Of a stretch of DNA of 64,000 nt, positions 16,957-25,091 are shown piece after piece; the stretch's first letter is position 1, and every line of letters starts with the position of its first letter. Both the position numbers and the translations under genes were made by a program. Origin of the DNA: DATFQE01 sp963738205. GTDB taxonomy: Bacteria; Actinomycetota; Thermoleophilia; Gaiellales; Gaiellaceae. The notes beneath the pieces were generated by a model that was given only the letters and a program-made list of their open reading frames with translations, was not told the origin of the DNA and did not search any database. The stretch is from NCBI GenBank assembly GCA_963738205.1, contig CAVTVQ010000006.1, forward strand, positions 496,001 through 560,000, in the 5' to 3' direction.

Positions 16957-18215
16957 GGCCGCGAGACGGTAGCGGAGACACGACCGACGCCGACGACGGC
17001 GTCCTCGTCGTAGAGCACGGCCGCCTGACCCTTCGCCACGCCGTAGGCCGGACGCTCGAGGCGCAGGGCGAATCCGCGCGCGCTCGGCTCGACCTCGGCG
17101 GGGATCGCCGGCGAGCGATACCGCAGCTTCGCCTCCACACGGCCAACGGGCGCGTACAGACGGCCCCGCGCGCGAACCTCACGGCACGCGAGTGCCTCGC
17201 GCGGCCCGACGACGACCGTGTTCGAGCGGGCCTCCGTGCGCAAGGCGTAGACGGGAATCCCGGCCGCCACGCCGATTCCCTTCCGCTGGCCGGGCGTGAA
17301 GCGCCAGAACCCCGCGTGCCGGCCGAGCTCGCTGCCCTGCTCGTCGACGACCGGACCGTCGCTCGACTCGAGGCCGTGGCGCTCGAGGAAGGCGCGGTAG
17401 TCGTCGCCGGCGAGGAAGCACGCCTCCTGGCTCTCCGCCCGCGTCGCGACGGCGAGCCCTGCGTCGGCGGCCTCCGCGCGTGTCTCGTCCTTGCCCTGGT
17501 CACCGAGCGGGAACCACAACCGATCGAGGTGGCGCGGGTCGAGCGCCGCGAGCATGTACGACTGATCCTTGTCGGGATCGGCCGCCCGCGCGAGCAACAG
17601 CCGCCCGTGACGCTCGACGATGCGCGCATAGTGGCCCGTCGCGAGCTTCGCCGCACCCGCCTTGCGCGCGAACGCGAGCAGCTCGGCGAAGCGGAAGCCG
17701 CCGTTGCACTGGATGCAGGGATTGGGCGTCTCACCGCGCGCGTAGCCGTTGACGAACGACTGCACGACCGAGCGCCTGAACGCCTCACGGAGGTCGAGCG
17801 TCACGTGCGGGAGACCGAGTGCGTGACACGTCTCACGCGCCGCCACGACGGCCGCCGGCGAGCAGCAGGCACGCTCCGAGTCGGGGCCTGCGGGATCGAG
17901 CCAGAGGCGGAGCGTGACGCCGATCGCCCGCGGCCCGGCGCGCAACAGTGCGACCGCGCTGTCGACGCCGCCGCTCATCGCCACGGCGACGCGGTCGGGA
18001 TCGCGAGAGGCCCGGAAGACGCGCCCGAGCGCGTCGGCGAGCGCGTCGACCGCCAGCGGCTCGCCGCTGACGGCGGCCGCCTCGAGCAGGGTCAGCCCGG
18101 CCAGCGGACGCTCGAGCCCGGCGCCCTCGGCCTCGACGATGCGGTCGCCCTGCACGCCGAGACGGACGTATGCCCACTCCGCGCCGCGCGACGAGTCTCC
18201 GACGACCTCGATCAT
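16953..18215 (-). CDS. mnmA: tRNA 2-thiouridylase MnmA with an N-terminal extension
   Basis: 420 residues. MnmA thiolates U34 of tRNA Lys/Glu/Gln. From about residue 76 it is standard: PP-loop AMSGGVDSAVALL (79-91), TPNPCIQCNGGFRF (catalytic Cys), ATGHYARI, KDQSYML, ATRAESQEACFL (second Cys) and GQRKGIGV. Before this are ~75 residues not found in ordinary MnmA, where the PP-loop is near the start. This part (YVRLGVQGDRIVEAEGAGL ... LTLLEAAAVSGEP) resembles the strand-helix pattern of IscU/NifU scaffold domains but lacks their cysteines. The ATG at 18215 is the first good start after the probable 6S RNA. Confidence 0.9.
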   Translation of the reverse strand: MIEVVGDSSRGAEWAYVRLGVQGDRIVEAEGAGLERPLAGLTLLEAAAVSGEPLAVDALADALGRVFRASRDPDRVAVAMSGGVDSAVALLRAGPRAIGVTLRLWLDPAGPDSERACCSPAAVVAARETCHALGLPHVTLDLREAFRRSVVQSFVNGYARGETPNPCIQCNGGFRFAELLAFARKAGAAKLATGHYARIVERHGRLLLARAADPDKDQSYMLAALDPRHLDRLWFPLGDQGKDETRAEAADAGLAVATRAESQEACFLAGDDYRAFLERHGLESSDGPVVDEQGSELGRHAGFWRFTPGQRKGIGVAAGIPVYALRTEARSNTVVVGPREALACREVRARGRLYAPVGRVEAKLRYRSPAIPAEVEPSARGFALRLERPAYGVAKGQAAVLYDEDAVVGVGRVSATVSRP

Positions 18216-18246
18216 CGGGTCACCGTAGCTTCCGCAGGGCGCTCGC

Positions 18247-18270
18247 GCCTCCCCGGCGAGCCGGGGAGGC
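18247..18270 (-). terminator. Strong GC hairpin downstream of the 6S RNA candidate
   Basis: A 10-bp perfect stem (GCCTCCCCGG/CCGGGGAGGC) with a 4-base loop lies immediately 3' of the predicted 6S RNA and ~30 bp before mnmA. It lacks a T-tract, but GC-rich actinobacterial terminators often do. It could end or process the small RNA. Confidence 0.5.
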
Positions 18271-18412
18271 GACGGACTCTGCCGTTGGCCACGCCTCTGT
18301 GGAACCTGGCAAGCCAGGTGGGTGCCCTGCCGGCCCGGGCCGGACGCAGGCTCCCTATCCGTAGGTGTTGGTTCTACAAATGAGACGCAGCACACGCACA
18401 GGGTCGAGCAAG
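18268..18412 (-). ncRNA. ssrS: 6S RNA (SsrS) candidate
   Basis: 6S RNA binds the housekeeping RNA polymerase holoenzyme by mimicking an open promoter. Read on the minus strand, the fold by eye is an outer stem (CGACCCTG against CAGAGTCCG, imperfect) and a 10-bp inner stem (GCTGCGTCTC with GAGGCGTGGC, two G-U pairs). Next comes a large asymmetric central bubble whose 3' side holds the small hairpin ACCTGGC-TT-GCCAGGT, and then a long terminal hairpin centred on CCGGCCC/GGGCCGG. This layout, and the 3'-bubble hairpin followed by TTCCACA, match 6S RNAs. The site lies between the aspS-hisS side and mnmA, as Bacillus 6S-1 lies in the aspS-rarA-mnmA neighbourhood. Ends are approximate. Confidence 0.68.
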
Positions 18413-18424
18413 CTCACCATAGCG

Positions 18425-18856
18425 TCACCGGGGGGCTGCGGCGTAGCGCCAGCGGATGCGGACGGTGCCGTTCGCTCCGAGCGCCTGCGCGAGGGCCGGC
18501 GTCAGGCCGAATTGCCGTCCCGGTCCCGGCGGCGGCTTGCCGATCACCTGCGTCAGCACCTCGTTCTCGCCGAAGCGGACGAAGAGCTTCACGCCGCAGG
18601 GGAGCACCGGATGGGCGACGCCGATCGTCCTTCGGTCGACCGTGTAACCGCACTCCGTCGGTTCGGCGGGCGTGCGGATCGACGCCGCGATCGCCTCGTA
18701 CCACCCGCCGCCCGGGGCCGGCACTGAGGCGGGCAGGTCGCGGCCCGCCGGTTCGGTCTCGTGCCACGCGGCGACGCCGAGCGCGACCACCGCAGCCAGC
18801 AGGGCAGCCGCGGCAAGGGCAACCTCGCGCTGGAGCAGGCGCCCGTCGAGCCTCAC
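18425..18856 (-). CDS. Exported RlpA-like double-psi beta-barrel protein
   Basis: 143 residues. An N-terminal membrane/signal segment (EVALAAAALLAAVVALGVAAW) is followed by an extracytoplasmic domain: ECGYTVDRRTIGVAHPVLPCGVKLFVRFGENEVLTQVIGKPP ... FGLTPALAQALGANGTVRIRWRYA. The LPCG, the loop before the FGLTPALAQALG helix and the RIRW end are the double-psi barrel signatures of RlpA and related peptidoglycan-associated proteins. The usual catalytic Asp (xxDRGP) reads IGKPP, so lytic activity is doubtful. The GTG at 18856 overlaps the upstream stop (GTGA). Confidence 0.7.
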   Translation of the reverse strand: MRLDGRLLQREVALAAAALLAAVVALGVAAWHETEPAGRDLPASVPAPGGGWYEAIAASIRTPAEPTECGYTVDRRTIGVAHPVLPCGVKLFVRFGENEVLTQVIGKPPPGPGRQFGLTPALAQALGANGTVRIRWRYAAAPR

Positions 18857-19389
18857 GTTGCGACGCGGGTGATCTCGGGGAACGATTCCCGCACGAGCGA
18901 GTCGAACTCCGACGGGAGCCGGCCGTCGGACCTCGCGAACTCGCGCAGGGACATGAACGTGGCGGCCCATTCGTGCGGGACCGAGCCGGAGCCGGCGTGC
19001 TCGCGCGCACGGCGCTCGAGCTCCCAGAGGTTCCACTCGCGTGACGTGCCCGAGTCCGTCTGCTCGGCGACGCGGGGTTCCGAGAAGAGCCGGCGGCGCG
19101 GCGCGGGATTCTGGGCAGGCGCGGCCGGTGGTGGCTCCTCCTCGAAAGGCGTCTCGACGCGCTCGGGCGGTGGGGCCGTCTCACGCTTGGGTGCGCGCTG
19201 CAGCCGCCCCGGCCGGGCGACCCGCTCGACCACCGCGACCAGCACCCAGGCGAGGCCCATCACGATCACGATCGCGAGAACGCTCAGGCTCAGGACCGCA
19301 GCGATCGCGCCGACGAGGGTGATGAAGGCGGCCTCGAGCGCGAACCGCGCAGGCCCGGAGGTCAGCAGCGAGTGCTCGCGTGCGCTCAC
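18853..19389 (-). CDS. Membrane protein with two N-terminal TM segments, paralogue of the next gene upstream
   Basis: 178 residues. The N-terminus (GPARFALEAAFITLVGAIAAVLSLSVLAIVIVMGLAWVLVAVVERVA) forms two membrane helices. A Pro/Glu-rich linker and a soluble C-terminal helix region (WNLWELERRAREHAG ... EWAATFMSLREFA) follow. The first ~55 residues closely match the neighbouring 135-residue protein, so the pair arose by duplication. The GTG at 19389 overlaps the upstream stop. No known family recognised; clustering with DivIVA-like and RlpA-like genes suggests the cell envelope. Confidence 0.75.
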   Translation of the reverse strand: MSAREHSLLTSGPARFALEAAFITLVGAIAAVLSLSVLAIVIVMGLAWVLVAVVERVARPGRLQRAPKRETAPPPERVETPFEEEPPPAAPAQNPAPRRRLFSEPRVAEQTDSGTSREWNLWELERRAREHAGSGSVPHEWAATFMSLREFARSDGRLPSEFDSLVRESFPEITRVAT

Positions 19390-19793
19390 GTTCCGGTGCG
19401 GTTCTCGACGGGCACGTGCGCCGACTGCTCGGCCGGCGGGCCGAGATCCTGCGTGTCCTCAGAGGACGGCGCTGCCGGCGAGGCGGGCGACACGGCCACC
19501 GGCTCGGGTGCTTGCGCGTCGGCGGCGCGGCGCCAGAAGCGCCAGCCCCGCCGCGGCCTGTTGGCGGCCGGTTCGACCGCGGGAGGAGCGACCGGGGCCG
19601 GCTCCTCACGGGCGCGGACGCTCAAGCGCGGGCTCTCGCGCCACGCCAGCCACTCGATCGCTGCGACGAGCAGCCAGGCGCCGCCCATCACGAGCACGAT
19701 CGTCGTGGGGCTCAACTCGGCCAAGCCTGCCGCGACGGCGAGCACGATCAGAAACGCCGCCTCGAGCGCGAACCTCAGGCCGGGTCCTCCCAT
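19386..19793 (-). CDS. Membrane protein with two N-terminal TM segments and Pro/Ala-rich tail
   Basis: 135 residues: GLRFALEAAFLIVLAVAAGLAELSPTTIVLVMGGAWLLVAAIEWLAWRE (two helices), then a low-complexity tail (PAPVAPPAVEPAANRPRRGWRFWRR ...). It aligns with the 178-residue downstream protein over the membrane part. The shared FALEAAF ... VMG.AWLLVA.xEW pattern defines a small family I cannot name. The two genes overlap by GTGA and must be co-translated. Confidence 0.72.
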   Translation of the reverse strand: MGGPGLRFALEAAFLIVLAVAAGLAELSPTTIVLVMGGAWLLVAAIEWLAWRESPRLSVRAREEPAPVAPPAVEPAANRPRRGWRFWRRAADAQAPEPVAVSPASPAAPSSEDTQDLGPPAEQSAHVPVENRTGT

Positions 19794-19804
19794 GTCGCCG
19801 AAGG

Positions 19805-20641
19805 CTAGTGGCTAGTGCGCGGTGGGAGCGTCCTCCGGCGGCGAGTCGTCCTGGGACTCCGGCGCCGGCGCGCCGTCGTCAGCGGGGGCGCCTGCGCCAT
19901 CCCGGGCGGGCGCTTCGGCTCGGCCGTGTGGTGGGCGTCGGCCATCAGCTCGTCGACCACGCCGGCCATCGCCTCCTCTCCCAGGCCGGCGGCCGACAGC
20001 AGGCGCTCGGCGCCTTGCTGGGCCCTGAGGATGACGGCGGACGCCTGACCGCGAGCCCACTCGAGCGTCTGCTCGACCTCGGCGCGCGCGGCATTGGTGA
20101 GCTCGGTCGCGTTGTGGCGAGACTGCTCGACGAGCCGGTCGCCGCGGGCCTCGGCCTCGCGCAGCTCCTGGTTGGCCTGGCGTTGCGCGTCGGCAAGGAG
20201 CTGCCGGGCCTCGTTGCGAGCCGCGTTCAGGATCTCGGCACGCTGCCGATCGCTGTCGGCGCGATAGCGCTCGACCTCGGCGTCGCGGCGGGCGAGCTCC
20301 TGCTGGCGCTTGCGAATGTCCTCCTCCGTGCGGCCCAGCTGCACGGCGGCCGCGCGCTGCGCGTCCTCCTCGATCACGTCCGCGAACTCGGCAGCCTCAC
20401 GGATCAGATGGAGCGCGTCCATGCGCACCGCATGACCGCTCGGCTCGAGCTGGGCGCTCGTGCCGGCCGCCTGGAGCACCCGAAGCTGGGCCTGCAGCTG
20501 GACGACGTGGCGCCGGAAAGCCTCGAAAGCTTCGCGCACGCGCTCTTCGTCGAACCCTTTCTCGACGACGGGCAGGTCCTCGGCCCGCGGAAGCGGGGTC
20601 ATCGTGACCTGTTGCTGCTGGGCCTGACTCTCCTGCGCCAT
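19805..20641 (-). CDS. DivIVA-like coiled-coil protein (probable C-terminal frameshift)
   Basis: About 278 residues, almost wholly helical. A short N-terminal MTPLPRAEDLPVVEKGFDEERVREAFEAF is followed by long heptads (EEDIRKRQQELARRDAEVERYRADSDRQRAEILNAARNEARQLLADAQRQA). DivIVA/Wag31-like proteins mark curved membranes and organise polar growth or division. The ATG at 20641 is fixed by GAGGAGGAGC just upstream. The last ~28 residues become an Arg/Thr/Pro string. In another frame they read GAPADDGAPAPESQDDSPPEDAPTAH, an ordinary acidic tail ending at 19812, so one base is probably wrong in the G run near 19885. Confidence 0.75.
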   Translation of the reverse strand: MAQESQAQQQQVTMTPLPRAEDLPVVEKGFDEERVREAFEAFRRHVVQLQAQLRVLQAAGTSAQLEPSGHAVRMDALHLIREAAEFADVIEEDAQRAAAVQLGRTEEDIRKRQQELARRDAEVERYRADSDRQRAEILNAARNEARQLLADAQRQANQELREAEARGDRLVEQSRHNATELTNAARAEVEQTLEWARGQASAVILRAQQGAERLLSAAGLGEEAMAGVVDELMADAHHTAEPKRPPGMAQAPPLTTARRRRSPRTTRRRRTLPPRTSH

Positions 20642-20700
20642 GTGCTCCTCCTCGGGTCCGATGAGTATGACCCCGGCGTCGGAGGTCACCTACTCCCGGC

Positions 20701-22437
20701 TCAGGAGTTCGGCGCGACCACCCGGATCCCTAGCTCCTTCAGCTGCTCCTCGGGGACCTCCGACGGAGCTCCGCTCATCGGGTCGACGCCCGCCTGGTTC
20801 TTGGGGAACGCGATCACGTCACGGAGGTTCGGCTCACGTGCGAGCACCATCGTCATGCGGTCGATTCCAAGCGCGATCCCGCCCATCGGCGGCGCGCCCA
20901 TCGCCAGCGCGTCGAGCAGGAAACCGAACTTGGAGCGCTGGTCCTCCTCGGACAGTCCCAGCAGTTCGAAGACCTTCGCCTGGATCTCCGGCTCGTGGAT
21001 CCTGAAGCTGCCGCCGCCGAGCTCGTTGCCGTTCACGATCAGGTCGTACGCGTGGGCGAGCGCGTGCTGTGGGTCCTCGTGGAAGCGGTCCTTCCACTCG
21101 TCGGTCGGCCGGGTGAACGGGTGATGGACGGCGTTCCAGCGCTGCTCGTCCTCGTCCCACTCGAACATCGGAAAGTCGGTCACCCAGAGAAAGGTGAAGG
21201 CGTCGTCGTCGATCAGCCCCAGCTCGCGTCCGAGCTGGAGGCGGAGGTTTCCGAGCACGCGTGAGGTCAGCTCGCGATCGGCGGCCGCGAAGAGCAGGGT
21301 CTCGTCGTCCTTGCCGCCGAGCGCGGCCAGCTCGTCCTCGGACAGGAACTTGGCGATCGGCGACCGCACCTCGCCGCCGTCGAAGACGAGGTAGGCGAGC
21401 CCCTTCGCCCCCCACTCCTTCGCGAGCTCTTCCAGCTTGGCCAGATCGCCGCGGCTGTAGACGCGCGGGACACGGAGGAAGCGCACGGCCTCGGCGCCGG
21501 AGAAGACGCCGAACTCGGACCCCCGCGTCGCCTCGGTCGCGTCCTCGATCTCCAGCTCGAAGCGCGTGTCCGGCTTGTCCGACCCGTAGCGCTCCATCGC
21601 CTCGGCGTAGGTCATCCGCGGGAACGGCGTCGGAATCTCGATGCCGAGCGCCTCGCGCCAGATGCGCGCGAACATCTGCTCCATCCGGGCGAAGAGGAAC
21701 TCCTCGTCGGGGAAGGACATCTCGACGTCGAGCTGCGTGATCTCCTGCACGCGGTCGGCGCGGAGATCCTCGTCCCGGAAGCAGATCGCGATCTGGTAGT
21801 AGCGGTCGAAGCCGGCGACCATCGAGAGCTGCTTGAGGATCTGCGGGCTTTGCGGGAGTGCGTAGAAGCGGCCCTTCTGCAGCCGGCTCGGGACGACGAA
21901 GTCGCGCGCGCCTTCCGGTGTCGGCTTGAAGAGGATCGGCGTCTGGATGTCGAGGAACTCGGCGTTCTCCATCTCCCGGCGGATGATCCCCACCATCTGC
22001 GCGCGCAGCGCGATGTTCCGCTGCAGCTTCTCGCGGCGCAGGTCGAGCCAGCGGTAACGCAGCCGGAGCGTCTCGTCGACGTTCTCCTCGTCGAGCTGGA
22101 ACGGCAGCGGCGTCGAGCGGGAGACGATCTGCAGCTCGTCGACCTGGAGCTCGACCTCGCCGGTCGGCATGTCCGGGTTGACCGTCTCCGGCGAGCGCGC
22201 CACCAGCTCACCCTCTGCACGGATGACGAACTCGTTGCGCAGCTCGTGCGCGAGCGCTGCGGCCTCGGGCGAACGTTCCGGGTTGATCACGAGCTGCGTG
22301 ATGCCGGTGCGGTCGCGCAGGTCGATGAACACGAGCCCGCCGTGGTCGCGTCGGCGTGACACCCAGCCCGCGAGCGCCAGGCGCTGCCCGACGTGCTCGC
22401 GGCGGGGCTCGCCGCAGCGGAGATCGCGCCAATTCAC
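20701..22437 (-). CDS. aspS: Aspartyl-tRNA synthetase, bacterial type with GAD insert
   Basis: 578 residues. An N-terminal OB-fold anticodon domain (LAGWVSRRRDHGGLVFIDLRDRTG) is followed by the class IIb catalytic core (FLDIQTPILFKPTPEGARDFVVPS, FRDEDLRADRVQEITQLDVEMSF) and the GAD insertion. Motif 3 is GGIALGIDRMTMVL. His32 in RDHGG occupies the position that is His in non-discriminating AspRS and Leu in discriminating enzymes, so it may also charge tRNA-Asn (inference). The GTG start overlaps the hisS stop. Confidence 0.97.
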   Translation of the reverse strand: MNWRDLRCGEPRREHVGQRLALAGWVSRRRDHGGLVFIDLRDRTGITQLVINPERSPEAAALAHELRNEFVIRAEGELVARSPETVNPDMPTGEVELQVDELQIVSRSTPLPFQLDEENVDETLRLRYRWLDLRREKLQRNIALRAQMVGIIRREMENAEFLDIQTPILFKPTPEGARDFVVPSRLQKGRFYALPQSPQILKQLSMVAGFDRYYQIAICFRDEDLRADRVQEITQLDVEMSFPDEEFLFARMEQMFARIWREALGIEIPTPFPRMTYAEAMERYGSDKPDTRFELEIEDATEATRGSEFGVFSGAEAVRFLRVPRVYSRGDLAKLEELAKEWGAKGLAYLVFDGGEVRSPIAKFLSEDELAALGGKDDETLLFAAADRELTSRVLGNLRLQLGRELGLIDDDAFTFLWVTDFPMFEWDEDEQRWNAVHHPFTRPTDEWKDRFHEDPQHALAHAYDLIVNGNELGGGSFRIHEPEIQAKVFELLGLSEEDQRSKFGFLLDALAMGAPPMGGIALGIDRMTMVLAREPNLRDVIAFPKNQAGVDPMSGAPSEVPEEQLKELGIRVVAPNS

Positions 22438-23678
22438 GGCAGGAGTCTGCCTAGGACGTCGTCGTGGTCGAGCGGTTCATCCTGCTGCCCGGTGCGCCGC
22501 AGGACCGCGCCGGCCGGGGAGACGATCACGATCGTGCTCGCGCCGAGCCGGCCCGCCTGCCTGAGCTGGCCCTTCAGCGAGCGGCCCGCATAGTCGGTGT
22601 CGGCGGCGATGCGGTGCGCGCGGAGCTCCTTCAGCCAGCGGAGGACGAGCTCGCGCGGCGCCCCCTCCTCGGTGGCGATGAAGACTTCGACGCGGTCGGG
22701 CTCGGGCGGCCGCACGGCCGCCTGCTCGAGCGCGATCAGGAGGCGCTCGATGCCGGCGCCGAATCCGAGCGCCGGCGTCGGCGGCCCACCGATCTCCTCG
22801 ATCAGCCCGTCGTAGCGGCCGCCGCCGCAGATCGTCGACTGCGCACCGTGCTCCGGCCCGATGAACTCGAAGGTCGTGCGCGTGTAGTAGTCGAGGCCGC
22901 GGACGAGCGTGGGCACCAGCTCGTACTCCACGCCGTACGCGTCGAGGTAGCGACGGACGGCGGCGAAGTGCTCCCTGCACTCGTCGCAGAGCGCGTCACC
23001 GATGGCCGGTGCCTGCGCGAGCACCTCCCGCACCTGCGGCGGCTTCGCGGCGAAGTTGTCGAGGGCGCGAAGAGGGTTCCGACGAGCCTGCTCGCGCGTC
23101 TCCTCGTCCAGCTCCTCGGCATGGGCGTCGAGCCACTCGCGCAGGCGCTCGAGGTAGGCGGGCCGGCAGTTCGCATCGCCGATCGAGTTGAGCTCCAGCC
23201 GATATTCCGTGATGCCGAGCCGGTCGAGCAGCGCCGCGTAGAGCTGGATCACCTCGGCGTCGAGCGCAGCGTCCTCGGATCCGATCGCCTCGACCGAGAG
23301 CTGCCAGTGCTCGCGGAAGCGCCCCTTCTGCGGGCGACCGTAGCGGTAGATCGAGGCGACGGTGTAGAGCTTCTGCGGCTGAGGCTCGCGGTGCAGGCCG
23401 TGCTCGAGGTACGCCCGGCTGATCGGAGCTGTCGCATCCGGGCGCAGCGTGAGGCTGCGGTCGGAGCGGTCGGTGAACGTGTACATCTCCTTGCTGACCA
23501 CGTCCGAGCCCTGGCCGGACGTGCGCGCGAACAGCTCGGTGTCCTCGAAGACCGGCGTCTGGATGCGGCGGTAGGCGTAGAGGGCGCAGACGCGCTCCGC
23601 CTCGCGGACGACGTGCCGCCACAGCGGCTCGTCGGCCGGGAGGATGTCGTGCGTTCCCCGCGGCGCTTCGAAGCTCAA
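22434..23678 (-). CDS. hisS: Histidyl-tRNA synthetase
   Basis: 414-residue class II HisRS. PRGTHDILPADEPLWRHV opens the protein. Motif 2 is TLRPDATAPISRAYLEHGL with YRYGRPQKGRFREHWQLSVEAIG. The HisA motifs are LVRGLDYYTRTTFEF and GGGRYDGL. Motif 3 is PALGFGAGIERLLIAL. The C-terminal anticodon domain ends RQAGRLGASTIVIV. The start codon is TTG at 23678, overlapping the stop of the upstream hydrolase gene (TTGA). It is coupled onward to aspS, the usual hisS-aspS pair. Confidence 0.96.
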   Translation of the reverse strand: MSFEAPRGTHDILPADEPLWRHVVREAERVCALYAYRRIQTPVFEDTELFARTSGQGSDVVSKEMYTFTDRSDRSLTLRPDATAPISRAYLEHGLHREPQPQKLYTVASIYRYGRPQKGRFREHWQLSVEAIGSEDAALDAEVIQLYAALLDRLGITEYRLELNSIGDANCRPAYLERLREWLDAHAEELDEETREQARRNPLRALDNFAAKPPQVREVLAQAPAIGDALCDECREHFAAVRRYLDAYGVEYELVPTLVRGLDYYTRTTFEFIGPEHGAQSTICGGGRYDGLIEEIGGPPTPALGFGAGIERLLIALEQAAVRPPEPDRVEVFIATEEGAPRELVLRWLKELRAHRIAADTDYAGRSLKGQLRQAGRLGASTIVIVSPAGAVLRRTGQQDEPLDHDDVLGRLLP

Positions 23679-24310
23679 GACGTGCGCAGGGCGGTGAGGA
23701 AGGGGTTGCGCTCCCGCTCGGCGCCGAGTGTCGTCGGCGGGCCGTGGCCGGAGTAGACGACGGTCTCGGGCGGATAGCGCTCCAGCAGCCGGCGGATCGA
23801 GTCGACCAGCGTGTCCCAGTCCGCGAAGGGCAGGTCGGTGCGGCCCACGGAGCCCGCGAAGAGGACGTCGCCCGAGAAGAGCGAGCCGTCCGAGTGGAAG
23901 GCGAGGTGTCCGGGCGAGTGACCGGGGACGGACATCGTCTCGAAGGTCATGCCACCCAGCTCGAGTCTCTCGTCCCCGGCGAGCTTGAACTCGGCGTCCC
24001 AGGGGCGAATCGCGATGCCCGGGTAGAAGTCGGCCGGGCTCGCGAGCACGGGCGCCTCGACCTCGGAGACGTACACAGGAGCGCCCAGGCCCTCGGCGAG
24101 GTCGGCCACGGCGCCGATGTGGTCGTAGTGCGTGTGCGTGACGAGAATCGCCGCACAGCTCGCGCCGAGGCGCGCGAGCTCGAGCCGCAGCTCGGCCGCG
24201 TCGCCGCCGGGGTCGACCACGACGGCCTGCGAGGCCGTGCTCGACTGGCGGACGACGTAGCCGTTCGTGCCGACTGGGCCGAGCTCGTAACGGTCGACGG
24301 CGAGGGTCAC
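23675..24310 (-). CDS. MBL-fold hydrolase, glyoxalase II-like
   Basis: 211 residues from the GTG at 24310. The metal motif is intact (LVTHTHYDHIGAVADLAE). It is followed by PGHSPGHLAFH, LFSGDVLFAGSVGRTDL and the C-terminal YSGHGPPTTLGAERERNPFL, all typical of the hydroxyacylglutathione-hydrolase-like family that usually precedes hisS in actinobacteria and Firmicutes. Actinobacteria generally lack glutathione, so the true thioester substrate is unknown. It is coupled to hisS. Confidence 0.9.
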   Translation of the reverse strand: MTLAVDRYELGPVGTNGYVVRQSSTASQAVVVDPGGDAAELRLELARLGASCAAILVTHTHYDHIGAVADLAEGLGAPVYVSEVEAPVLASPADFYPGIAIRPWDAEFKLAGDERLELGGMTFETMSVPGHSPGHLAFHSDGSLFSGDVLFAGSVGRTDLPFADWDTLVDSIRRLLERYPPETVVYSGHGPPTTLGAERERNPFLTALRTS

Positions 24311-24365
24311 GGCGGCGCTGAGTCTATCCCCGGGCCTCGCGGCCGGCCCGTTAGGATCCGCGGCC

Positions 24366-24704
24366 GTGCAAGCGTGGAACCTGCGCGCGATCGAGGCCCC
24401 GGACGGAACGCGCGATCCCGTCGTCCTGCACTCGAACGACGAGGGTCGCGCCGTCCTCATCCGCATCGAGCCCGGGGGAAAGCTCGGCGACCACCAGGTC
24501 AAGGAGCGTGCGTGGGTCTGTGTCGTCGAGGGCGCCGTGCGGGTCGAGGGGGGCGGTGACACGATCGACGCCGAGACCGGCTGGCTGTTCACGTTCGACC
24601 CCGACGAGCGTCATTCGATCTCCAGCGTCGGCGGCGCGCGGATCCTGCTGCTGCTCGCCCCGTGGCCGGGGAGCGGCCACTATCGCGGCGGCGGCGGCGG
24701 CTAG
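24366..24704 (+). CDS. Small cupin-domain protein
   Basis: 112 residues forming one cupin barrel: VLIRIEPGGKLGDHQVKERAWVCVVEGAVRVEG, then WLFTFDPDERHSISSVGGARILLLLAPW. The first motif keeps one His (GDHQ) and the second keeps ERHSI, so a metal site is possible but reduced. A Gly-rich tail ends the protein. The start is GTG at 24366. It is convergent with the small membrane gene (4-bp overlap at CTAG) and divergent from the hydrolase. Function unknown. Confidence 0.8.
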   Translation: MQAWNLRAIEAPDGTRDPVVLHSNDEGRAVLIRIEPGGKLGDHQVKERAWVCVVEGAVRVEGGGDTIDAETGWLFTFDPDERHSISSVGGARILLLLAPWPGSGHYRGGGGG

Positions 24705-25087
24705 CCTCGGTCGCGGTTCAGGCGGCGCTGGTAGGCGCGGTAGGTCAGCGTGTCCATGAAGTACGAGAACGGCAGGAAGACCCCGAGCAGGACGAGCGTC
24801 TGCAGGACCACTCCTATCGTCGAGAGCTGCTTGCCACCGAGCAGGAACACGGTGACGAACATCAAGGGCGCGAAGATCAGCGCGCGCTTGCCGACGCGGT
24901 TCCACGACGGCGGCTGCATCGCGCGGCCTCCTCGGGCCGGCTCGGGCCTTTTCGCCTTGCCGTTCCGGCGCTCCTCGAGTTCTTCGCGATCGACCTCGAC
25001 CTCGTGGCCCTCGTCGTCGACGAAGACGTACTCGTACTCGTGCCGCCGCGTCTTGGCCTGCTTGCGGCGCTGCTTTCGGGAAGGCAT
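24701..25087 (-). CDS. Small two-TM membrane protein with charged N-terminus
   Basis: 128 residues. A Lys/Arg-rich start (MPSRKQRRKQAKTRRHEYEY), an acidic stretch (FVDDEGHEVEVDREELEE), then two membrane helices (ALIFAPLMFVTVFLLGG and VVLQTLVLLGVFLPFSYFM) and a basic tail. Arrangement and size are typical of conserved actinobacterial membrane proteins of unknown role. It follows hutI by four bases but need not be part of histidine catabolism. Confidence 0.75.
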   Translation of the reverse strand: MPSRKQRRKQAKTRRHEYEYVFVDDEGHEVEVDREELEERRNGKAKRPEPARGGRAMQPPSWNRVGKRALIFAPLMFVTVFLLGGKQLSTIGVVLQTLVLLGVFLPFSYFMDTLTYRAYQRRLNRDRG

Positions 25088-25091
25088 GGCC

